DNA of 64,000 nt from Magicicada septendecula (Eukaryota; Arthropoda; Insecta; Hemiptera; Cicadidae), in contig CM068373.1 in the NCBI GenBank assembly GCA_034769895.1, forward strand, positions 434,415,080-434,479,079, given 5' to 3'. Every line of letters starts with the position of its first letter. Position 1 is the first letter of the stretch. Below, one piece after another: positions 54,736 through 64,000 of this stretch. The notes under the pieces are model-generated. The model did not search any database, was not told the origin of the DNA, and worked only from the letters and a program-made list of their open reading frames with translations. Made by a program: the position numbers and the translations under genes.

Positions 54736-55140
54736 AATACATAGTTATATTAAAATAATATGTAGTATGTGTGAACAGAATTCTACAACTCATCTCTTCG
54801 TTCCAGAAGAGAAGTGAAATCATATAACTCACACCATGGCTAGTATTGTACCGTTATACTGCGTTTGAATTCCATTCACAAAATATCTTCCACACGATAC
54901 GATATTGACTAACCGAAAACCATGTTTACGTATATAAACGGGTCTTTACATGGAATCAAATCTTATGCGTCATACTGAAATCACCATATAAGAAATTATC
55001 CGAAATATTTCGCTCTTCAAATAACTCATACGAATACTGATTTAAATTAACCAGTCACAATTCTTGACATGACAGTTTAGTCGAAAAGTCACATAGTACT
55101 GCAACAAAACGGACGCCCTTTAAAGTAGTAAAGCTGCCTT
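54736..55140. other. AT-rich intergenic sequence
   Basis: Nothing recognised. Confidence 0.4.
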
Positions 55141-55144
55141 AGCT

Positions 55145-55400
55145 ATATCTATATCTTATATTATATAAAACTCAAAGTCTGAGGATTTATGGGTACTGAA
55201 TACAAATTCACACCGTTACACCGATTGCCACCAAATTTTGCACAGGTAATCTTTGACACAAGGCGAAAAACACTGTTTAACTTGATATTGCCCCGTTCGC
55301 ACGATTTAGACCCTTTTAATTATGCCTTTTCATTGACACATATAAAGATGTCAACATCACCATGGAGACCAGAATTAATTACCACAGTAATAAGTAAATA
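55145..55400 (+). mobile_element. Helitron-like terminal fragment
   Basis: TATCTATATCTTATATTATATAAAACTCAAAGTCTG is followed by ACACCGTTACACCGATTGCC and ACCAAATTTTGCACAGG. This order (TATA-rich start, AAA.CTCAAAGTCTG, then an ACCGATT...AAATTTTGCACA block) is common at 5' ends of insect Helitrons. No helicase coding follows, so it is a fragment. The identification is by recall of the family's typical wording. Confidence 0.55.
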
Positions 55401-56099
55401 AACAAAACCTATGTAGTGGCATCGGAACTGTACACTTATCCATTCCAGCAGTACATTTTCGATGGTTTATATAATATGCGATTGTATCGATATATTACGA
55501 TGTGGAAAAGAAGTGTACTAATTGTAAATTGTTCTATTACTTAATGCAAAGCGAAAATATGTGTTTTCATTTGTGAGGTTAGGTGACAACGGTTTTTGGT
55601 TTTTGGTTTACTGCTGAAATAAATAAAAGCCACGGTTGAGGAAAACATAACGTTTAATGTGTTATACAATGCTTCTAACACAGTAACACTTAAAATACAG
55701 AATTTAGCATTTTTGATTTAACAGAGGTACTTTATAAATATCTCCAAAGGCTTTACAAACGAGTAGTTTTAAATCTCCAAAGGCTGTTGCACCAACATAA
55801 TAATTTAGAACAAGTTAAAGTAGTACAAGTGTTGAAAACAGCTTTGGAGAGAATTTTACTAATGAGTACAAAATTGAGGAGTGGAATGTAGAAAGGGTCT
55901 AAGTACCAAAAACAAAATTTTTCAGTAGACAAAAAAACTTTATAACTTTTTTATTATCAATACTAAAATTACAATGGATACATACATTGAAACTACAACC
56001 TGTTGGAAACAAGTGCCAAAAGTTTTATTTATTTTCATAAAAATTCTTGGATTTCGTTGTCCATGACGTGTCCGTTACTTAACTAAATATCACTATAGT

Positions 56100-56100
<1 letters not shown>
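55401..56100. other. intergenic sequence
   Basis: No gene. A small repeated TCTCCAAAGGCTKTACAA / TCTCCAAAGGCTGTTGCA pair occurs at about 55740 and 55773. Confidence 0.45.
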
Positions 56101-57322
<1,222 letters not shown>

Positions 57323-57717
57323 TCAAAATTCAAGTTCAAATTTTATTAGTGATATTCCTAAAAATATACAAATTATACAAGCATATAAAAGTCAAATTTT
57401 TAGAAAAGGCGTAAGTGCCATTTATGTTTTACTTTGAAAGGATGTATGTGCCATACTAAATTTTCTTTGAAAGGTACCACAAGACCAGGACCAAAAATTC
57501 AAATACTTTGTATATTCTGCTTAGGATTAAATTATATTATTACATAAATTACTAGATGAAAACAAATATTCAAAAAAACAAAAGTAATAAATGTTACAAT
57601 ACTACTCGTAATAAACAAACTTAGGTTTTTTTTAATCATAACTTTTTTTACTTTTTATAATCAATATTTTCAATTGAAATAAATTTACCCATTGAATACA
57701 AAAGATATAATACAAAA
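57323..57717. other. AT-rich spacer
   Basis: No gene. It holds TTCAAATTCAAAATTCAAGT near 57317 and the region 3' of the minus-strand transposon gene. Confidence 0.45.
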
Positions 57718-60050
57718 TTACTTAAACTGAACTGAAGATAAATAAAAAAGTAAAGCCATAAAGTAACTACACAACTGGATTGAATAAAAATGGAAAACAG
57801 AAACTACAAAATAATCAAAAAAGGTCATAGTAAAACTGATGGTGAACAGGTGGTATATCATAGCACGTAAATCTTTCTTTTTTTCTTCTGATATTACACT
57901 ATGTTTGGAGATCCCAAAAATTTCACAGTTTTTTATATCATTTATAGTCACTCCTTTCTTTAAAATTCTAACTTTTCTGCATTCTTCCAGTTCGGAAAAT
58001 GTTTCCCTTACAAAAACAAACCCTGGCTGTGATGCATCAACTTGAATCGATACACACTTTTTTATATGTAGGTTTGTGGTTACCAGAAAGGTATCTGCAT
58101 ATTTTTGGAAATCAATAAAATCAGTTTCCGTCATTTCAACAACTTTAAATGGTCGATGTACTTTTGCAGTGGAAATAACATTGTGAATATCCGAAGGTAC
58201 ATAACAAGGTAATACTTTTTTTTGTTTTTCAATAAGAGAAAAATCCCTGTCACACTGAAGGAAGCTATGCCCACTTAAAAACTTGTGATGAATATTTTTG
58301 AACATACCAATAGAGACAAGAAATATATACAAGAAAAGCGTCATATGATTCTTGTTTTGACCAACACAGTTGTTACTCCAGATATATAGCTCATCCTTCT
58401 GAGTTATGTCAAATTTATTAAGAACTTTTAGTAAGCAACTAGCGATTTCATTGGCCCCTCTACTTCCAATGCCCTCATGCCACACACACATATGATTGGT
58501 CATTGTCAGACAAATTTACACAAAAATTATAACAGCTTAGCTGTCCCATATAAAACATATCGGAGTGTGTAAGCATTGGTACGAATAAAACTTGTTGTAA
58601 GTCAACAGATACACAACTTACATTACTACCTATGTTTTGTAATATTACTTTGTCATTTTTCATCTCATTATATGCTTTTTCAGTTTTTAAATGATGTAAT
58701 TTAAGCTTTTGTAAAGCAATTTCCTTTGCCCTTTGATTGATGTTGTTTCGTATATCACTTTGCAAGAGATCACAAGTTTTACATGTATCTGTCCTAAGTT
58801 TCCGAAAAGATAAATTTGGAAATTCTGTAAGAAATACCTTACGGTAATATTTATATGATACTTGATTATCTGAAAACTTTTTATTAAAGGCAGTAGTAAG
58901 CCTGTGAATATTTAGTTCTGGACTTAGATATTCTTTATTTGATCTAGCCCATGAGAAATGACTCACATCTCAAGGAATGGACAGAATGTGTTCCTTTATG
59001 CGTGTTTTGTCTACTTCATCATATTTAGACTTTTTGTGGGATGTACGTTTGTCTTGAAATACTGTTTCACCCATTTTCAACTTGTTGACAAGTACAAATA
59101 ATCTTTTACTACTTACAGGAAATACATTCATAAATGTGCGTTTGCAGACCCTTATTGTGTTTCCATTTCCATCAGGTAGTGAATAGTTTATGGTACATTG
59201 ACGTCTGCTGTCCTGTTCTGATTCATATGAACCATTCCTACGACGTCTTACATTGGATATAGATAATAGTCCCATTAAAAACATTCCTTGGCTTTCTGCA
59301 CCTTCAGCATAAAATGACTTGAAGAGCTTCAATTTCTGATGCCCACTAATTTTAGTACAATCAAATTTACAATTACAAATCTTCTGTAACAAAAAAAAAC
59401 AGACACACCTGAAAATCATTTCAGTTTATGCAGCCTGCAGTTTATAATGAAGAAGTTTACACATAATTTGGAAATGTTCGCATAAATTTCATGCATAAAT
59501 AATTCATAATTTTCTTCTGTACTCAATAAAATTAAACTTTATATTTTGGAACATAGTGTTACCTTAATCTAAAGAAAGAAGTTCTACAATACAAAGTAAT
59601 TTTATTAGTCAAAAAGCAAAAACTATTTCATTCAATAAAAATGATTTTCATTTATGATACTTCTAAAATTGTGCTGTGAGCTTTTTCTATAACTTATTTA
59701 CCTACTGAATCTTAACATGGTGGATAACATAACCTAACAATCAAAACACTCTTTACACTTGGACTAGCAGATAGAAATATTTAAACTGTTTATACACAAT
59801 ACATTACAGAAATTAGTTATATAATGACACCAAGGCATTATGTTGTAAAAAGGTTTAACTTAGTATAACTAATTTTATTAAGTAAATGTAAATCATATTA
59901 TTATAAGTAACTTACCTCAGAAATTGGAGTGGCTTTAGCTGGAATAACAACACCTTTATACGTAACATAACTTTTTCCAGTCCTTTTTAAAAGTCTTCTT
60001 TCATTACGTTTATTACATTTTATGGTATTGCCTGTAATATTTGCATTCAT
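57718..60050 (-). pseudogene. two-exon transposon-type gene with GQNKN motif (DUF7869-like), slightly broken
   Basis: Exon 1 (60050-59916) starts at MNANITGN and encodes NERRLLKRTGKSYVTYKGVV; it ends ISE with donor GTAAGT (59915 downward). The 532-bp intron ends GTTACAG at 59384. Exon 2 opens in phase 0 with the Cys-rich KICNCKFDCTKISGH, then RRQCTINYSLPDGN, VCKRTFMNVFPVS, and HFSWARSNKEYLSPELNIHR, KLRTDTCKTCDLL, VSVDLQQVLFVPML. The core is HEGIGSRGANEIASCLLKVL, ELYIWSNNCVGQNKNHMTLF, HKFLSGHSFLQCDRDFSLIE. The invariant-looking CxGQNxN and H...GHS...D residues suggest an RNase H/DDE-like fold. One in-frame stop (58970) and one frameshift at a short GTGTGTGTGG run (about 58475-58503) break it. 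I recognise this as a repetitive insect/cnidarian gene family, probably transposon-derived, often annotated only as an uncharacterised domain (DUF7869). Confidence 0.78.
59384..59915 (-). other. intron of the GQNKN transposon-type gene
   Basis: On the minus strand: donor GAG|GTAAGT at 59915, acceptor TTACAG|AAG at 59384. AT-rich, no ORFs. Both flanks are phase 0, and the joined peptide ISE-KICNCKF reads as a single conserved N-terminus. Confidence 0.75.
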
Positions 60051-60179
60051 TTCACTAAATTCACTAAATTTGAACAACAAAGCAACACATACGGCTGGCA
60101 CCAGTGTTACCAACTCTCAAAAATATTTATCCCCAAAGCTAAAGTCAAAAACCCCTAAAATCCCCCTAAAAAAATAATA

Positions 60180-60320
60180 CTCTGTAAAAATAATAAATAA
60201 TAATTAATAAATAATAATGAATAAATAATAATGAATAATTAATAAATAATAATTAATAATTAATAAATAATAAATAATAATGAATAATTAATAAATAATA
60301 ATTAATAATTAATAAATTAT
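60180..60320. repeat. AAT-type microsatellite
   Basis: Imperfect AATAAT / AATTAATAAATAATAATG repeats. They extend the end of the hAT-type ORF in frame as an artificial Asn/Tyr/Ile-rich tail. Confidence 0.9.
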
Positions 60321-61068
60321 TTAATACATCAAATATAATTTCGTTCTCTTCTGGAGATTCAGACTTTTTTAAATCATACATGTTGACATTGAATAAACTT
60401 AACATTTTAGGGGATGGATTAAAGGTTGTGCAAGATCCACCATTTCGATTTAATGTGAATCGGACCATCATCATGCTTTGCAACATTTCAATAGATAATC
60501 TATTCCGCAACTTATTTTTGACGATATTGTAGATGGAGAATCCGCGTTCGACACTTGCGTTTGAAATTGGAACCGTAACAAATGCTAGTCCAAACTTTGA
60601 GACATTTTCAAAACGTTTACAGCCAGCTGCGTCACAATCATTATAAACTTCAGAACAAAAGTCAGCTGAAGTAGAAGTATTCGTCCATGTTTTATTACTC
60701 AATTGGTGCCACTCAGACTCGATTTCATTTTTGTTGCCATAGATATGAGTTCGCTGAATGTGATTCAATATTGGTTTTATATCCGGTTTGACTTGAGATG
60801 TAGCAACCTTTGGGTGCAAATCAGCAACTATTTTTAACATTGATAAATTATCTGGAAGCCTTTTCTGAATCTGCTCGGCCAGACAACATAAAAATTTCTT
60901 GCATCTTTCCCTGACATCCAACAAATCCTTTTCTTCAAGTTCTTGTGATATGTTTTGAAAACCAAAACCGAAATACATTGATGCTGTGTAGTAGTGGTAT
61001 AATGAGAGTTCTGGCTCACAAAGGAATGCCGCCTTTCTTAAAAAACAATAAAAAACACTAAAAAACAT
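60253..61068 (-). mobile_element. hAT-type transposase C-terminal (dimerisation) fragment
   Basis: A minus-strand ORF of 271 codons. Residues about 165-205 read FGLAFVTVPISNASVERGFS and then NIVKNKLRNRLSIEMLQSMM, the hAT dimerisation block (family: L...P.SNA.VER.FS...I..K.R..L......L). N-terminally, CEPELSLYHYYTASMYFGFG and LLDVRERCKKFLCCLAEQIQKRLPDN resemble the domain ahead of the dimerisation block in hAT-derived (KIAA1586/ZBED-like) proteins. TTTTTTAAG just before KAAFLCEPE could be a splice acceptor, so the ORF may be a last exon. The rest of the transposase is not in the window. The Tyr/Ile-rich tail comes from the AAT microsatellite. The nearby 60100-60180 segment may be the element's end. 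Confidence 0.75.
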
Positions 61069-61089
61069 GATCTAAGAGATGACGCCGTC

Positions 61090-61345
61090 ACCGCTGGACC
61101 CGCAGCATCCCAATGGACCACAGCACCGCGAATTTCCGCGAATAAATTTTTTTTTTATTTTTTTATTTGATTTTTTATTTTTTTAATTAAATTGATTTGC
61201 ATATCAAGGGGGTGGGATGAGGTTCAATGGACCACCTGCATCCGTGAATAAATTTTTTATTTTTTTAATAAAGCTGATTTGCATATCAAGGGGTGGTGGT
61301 GGGTGGGTGGTTTTTTTTATGTCATATCAGTGGGTGGTGGTGGGT
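61090..61345. repeat. two to three diverged tandem repeats of about 110 bp
   Basis: AATGGACCAC ... CGTGAATAAATTTTTTATTTTTTT occurs at about 61111 and 61228, and GATTTGCATATCAAGGGG at about 61192 and 61270, followed by GGTGGTGGTGGGTGGG repeated at about 61284 and 61333. Confidence 0.72.
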
Positions 61346-61369
61346 GGGAGGTTCCAACTCGATGCATTA

Positions 61370-61690
61370 TAGTGTATATTAAAATATATGATCAGGTGTA
61401 CCAACCTTTGCATGAGTTCAAATTTGTCGTGTGTTATAATCTATATTAAATCTATATGATCAGGTGTACCAACCTCTGTATTATTATTATAGTGTATAGA
61501 TATTTTATATGAGCAGGTTTGTCAACATTTTCTGCGGCGGGGGGAGGGAAATTCAAATATGTGTTATATAGTGTATATATTAAAATATATGATCAGGGTT
61601 ACCAATCTTACATTATTGTGTGTATAGAGCAGATCTGCCAACATATTTTTCTCTTCTGTGGTGGGAAATTCAAACTATATGATCATAATT
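61370..61690. repeat. minisatellite, about five diverged copies
   Basis: A unit containing ATATATGATCAGGTGTACCAACCT recurs at about 61385, 61455, 61508, 61585 and 61625 with decreasing similarity (the last copies read GAGCAGRTYTGYCAACAT). Period about 50-80 bp. Confidence 0.68.
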
Positions 61691-61714
61691 GTTACTCTCT
61701 CACATTTGAATGTA

Positions 61715-61852
61715 AGTAAAACTATCTCTCTCTCACTCTCTCTCGTTGTCAAACGTTATGTTCAAACCGTTTTCTCTTCTCCCTCTCTCTCTCTTTCTCT
61801 CTATCTCTCTCTCTCTCACTGTGTACATTGAGTAAATAACTTTAGCTCTCTC

Positions 61853-61894
<42 letters not shown>

Positions 61895-62017
61895 GTTGTG
61901 TATGTCTCTCTCTCTCGTTGTCAAACGTTATGTTCAAACCGTTCTCCTCTCTGTGGTCATTACCGCGCATGTATATGGAATTAGAAAGTTTATATTTATT
62001 CGACAAATATTAACGCC

Positions 62018-62082
<65 letters not shown>

Positions 62083-62114
62083 ACTCGTTTCAAATGTGTC
62101 AACAAATAGTAACG

Positions 62115-62171
<57 letters not shown>

Positions 62172-62261
62172 GTTTCAACTATGCAAGGTTTCATACCCTT
62201 TCTCCTGTCTCTCTCTCTTACCGTGTACATTGAGTAGTCGGTGTGATGAGTAAATAATTTT

Positions 62262-62333
<72 letters not shown>

Positions 62334-62335
62334 GT
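61715..62335. repeat. compound CT microsatellites with repeated spacers
   Basis: Several CT tracts of 30-70 bp separated by recurring spacers: CGTTGTCAAACGTTATGTTCA (61744, 61916), GTGTACATTGAGTA...AAATAA.TTTAGCTC (61822, 62222) and TAACGCCCTCTC (62010, 62110). The long open frames here (Ser-Leu or Arg-Glu repeats) are artefacts. Confidence 0.93.
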
Positions 62336-62399
62336 CAAAACGCCGTCTTCATTTTTCAATGTATTAAATAATTAATTAATAGTTTTATATTGCAGTCAG

Positions 62400-62805
62400 T
62401 GTGATTGATCCTTGTTAGAAATATATATATTTGGCAAATATTAACTATGTATGTGTGTTGTTGTCAATGAACTACTTACCTGTGTGCGTGTGTGCTGTTA
62501 CAGATGACAAATCCATACGTTAACGGCTTAGGAATCTTCAATACGCTCTTCTTCATGTGGTACAATACTTCTGTTTAATGGTTGCAGTTTACACACGCAC
62601 ATAGGTTCAGTGGTGTATACAGATGACAAATATTAACTATGTACGTACTTACAACGCTCTCTCTCTCTCACACTTGTCGTCAAAACACAGTATTCATTTT
62701 TCATTGTATTAAATATTAACTATGTGTGCGTGTGTGTTGTCAACTACTTACATGCAAGTTCTCTCTCTCTCTTAACATAACGCTCCGTGTGAAGCGTTTG
62801 TAGAG

Positions 62806-62848
<43 letters not shown>

Positions 62849-63000
62849 CGTGTACATTGAGTAGTCGGTGTGATGAGTAAATAATTTTAGCTCTCTCTAT
62901 ATTTGACAAATATTAACTATGTATGTGTGTTGTTGTCAATGAACTACTTTATAATGTATATATATATATATATATCTATATGTGTGTGCGGTTAGTCCGT
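62400..63000. repeat. composite repeat family with spacers shared with 61.8-62.2 kb
   Basis: TATTAACTATGTATGTGTGTTG...TCAATGAACTACTT occurs at about 62439 and 62911. GTGTACATTGAGTAGTCGGT at about 62849 repeats 62222. A CT tract lies at 62810-62842. AACGCTCCGTGTGAAGCGTTTGTAGAGCAG at 62778 is echoed at about 63905. Confidence 0.78.
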
Positions 63001-63430
63001 CAAAGTATTCAAAAAAAATATGAAAAACAAAAATACAGAATATAAGAATTGTTATATTTACAAATAAAATATATTACAGATACTATTTGCAAATACCAAT
63101 GATGTTGGTAATGTATGATTTTAAAGACAACTTTGTCACTAGCAATCTTCAATACGCTCTTCTTCAGGTGGTACTACATTAAGCCGGTCTCTGGACTTCA
63201 CTTTTATGAGGGGCTTCATAAACATAAAGATCACTACCACCAATAATTTGTGGTAGAATACTTCGGTTTAATGGTAAAACCTAAGACAAAGCATTAAAGA
63301 AAACATGCAATCAGTATTAATTACAAAATATCACTGTAGTAAAATGTACAAATCACACGACTTTATGTGAACGTCAAAGGGTTCAAATAAAAATACAGAA
63401 TATATGAATTGTTATATTTACATAGTATGA
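63001..63430. repeat. diverged copies of AATACAGAATATAAGAATTG block
   Basis: A block containing AATACAGAATATAAGAATTG at about 63032 recurs at about 63395. ATCTTCAATACGCTCTTCTT at about 63147 also occurs at about 62532. No gene. Confidence 0.7.
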
Positions 63431-63438
63431 AATAGTGG

Positions 63439-63592
63439 TACATAATTGTCATCTACCCTGTCTGAAACAAAGACATTCTCAGTGTTTTATCACACACATA
63501 CACACACACGTACAATACATAATTGTCATCTACCCTGTCTGAAACAAAGACATCCTCAGTGTTTTATCACACACATACACACACACGTACAA
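63439..63592. repeat. two tandem copies of a 77-bp unit
   Basis: TACATAATTGTCATCTACCC begins at 63439 and again at 63516. The copies differ at about one base and each ends in a CACACATACACACACACG tract. Confidence 0.92.
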
Positions 63593-63659
63593 ACACATTG
63601 CGGTCTCTCTCTCTCTCACACACACACAAATCACTAAGTTTTACAAAAGATCTTATTGA

Positions 63660-63715
63660 TCCGTTTGTAACTTTATACTTTTACTTATAAAAAACCTAGT
63701 GTTCCGAGACGTTAA
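63660..63715 (+). mobile_element. Penelope-like 3'-end fragment
   Basis: TACTTATAAAAAACCTAGTGTTCCGAGACG (about 63678-63708) is the inverse of sequence at about 56104-56145, just beyond the ORF of the Penelope-like element. About 50 bp match. It is probably the end of another copy in the opposite orientation. Confidence 0.65.
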
Positions 63716-64000
63716 TGTATAATTAGTTAACCATAACATCATCATCATCATCATATATAAATAATATGAAAACAGTCGTATACAATTTTTTAACTAAGTA
63801 TCAGATATGTCATAAATACTTTTATATTTCATATATAATACCAATGATAATCGATTTTGTGGGAACGACAGTGTATAGGAATGTGTTCTCTAGGTGATAA
63901 CATACGCTTCGTGTGAAGCATGTTGTAGAGCAGGTTTCAACTGTGGAACAAAATCACGTCAACAACAACAAAAGTTGTTTGTGTTTCATGTGTGTGTGTG
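63716..64000. other. AT-rich sequence, no gene
   Basis: A short CAT/ATC microsatellite at about 63737-63755. GCTTCGTGTGAAGCATGTTGTAGAGCAG near 63906 repeats 62780. Confidence 0.5.

Noticed and set aside
61192-61290. ATTTGCAT octamers as regulatory sites
   Set aside because: Both copies are part of the same duplicated minisatellite unit; no gene lies next to them in a suitable orientation.
61896-62359. Ser-Leu and Arg-Glu repeat proteins on both strands
   Set aside because: Pure CT/GA microsatellite translations.

Overview
The window looks like nuclear DNA of an insect, probably one with a large, repeat-rich, AT-rich genome. The evidence is canonical GT-AG introns, a filamin-family gene with an enormous exon, and a mix of decayed transposons typical of insects: mariner, Helitron, Ty3/gypsy, Jockey and other LINEs, Penelope-like elements, hAT and pogo. 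Order and species cannot be fixed from sequence alone. There is no sign of bacterial DNA, CRISPR, rRNA or intact tRNA genes.

The main feature is one host gene on the + strand. A 224-bp exon (2965-3188) encodes most of a filamin-type calponin homology (CH) domain. After a 21.1-kb intron (3189-24313), a second exon continues the same CH domain in matching phase, adds one filamin Ig-like repeat, and then runs as an essentially uninterrupted coding sequence to a stop at 48420. That exon is about 24.1 kb and 8,000 codons, with a single apparent one-base frame change near 41923-41947. The tail is acidic, Ser/Thr/Glu/Asn-rich and apparently disordered. It carries several layers of repeats: 11-residue repeats, 28-30-residue tandem repeats, a second 26-residue repeat field, four TFDI motifs, three acidic helices, two WKNYWD motifs and a compact C-terminus. 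The 3' UTR runs to about 49.63 kb. Earlier exons (start codon, first CH domains) lie upstream of the window. The closest known relative in architecture is the jitterbug/filamin family, but this is a domain-level inference.

Layout. 1-2964: probable intron with a 5'-truncated LINE tail and a decayed mariner. 3189-24313: intron filled with a Helitron (3.6-7.7 kb, minus), a field of short LTR-edge-like repeats (7.7-8.1 kb), a broken Ty3/gypsy element with both LTRs and a nested LTR-element piece (10.8-17.4 kb), Penelope-like and Jockey relics (17.4-20.7 kb) and a LINE tail (23.0-23.6 kb). 24314-48420: giant exon. 48421-49630: 3' UTR containing a MITE. 49630-57320: intergenic, with a pogo-like element split by a hAT element (each with clear ends), LINE tails, a Helitron-like fragment and a Penelope-like fragment holding a 242-bp TG microsatellite. 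57718-60050 (minus): a two-exon transposon-type gene with a GQNKN motif, slightly broken. 60253-61068 (minus): a hAT dimerisation-type ORF. 61.1-64 kb: minisatellites and CT microsatellites.

The genes do not form a pathway. The host gene probably makes an actin-binding scaffold whose tail presents many short linear motifs; the other coding sequence belongs to mobile elements.
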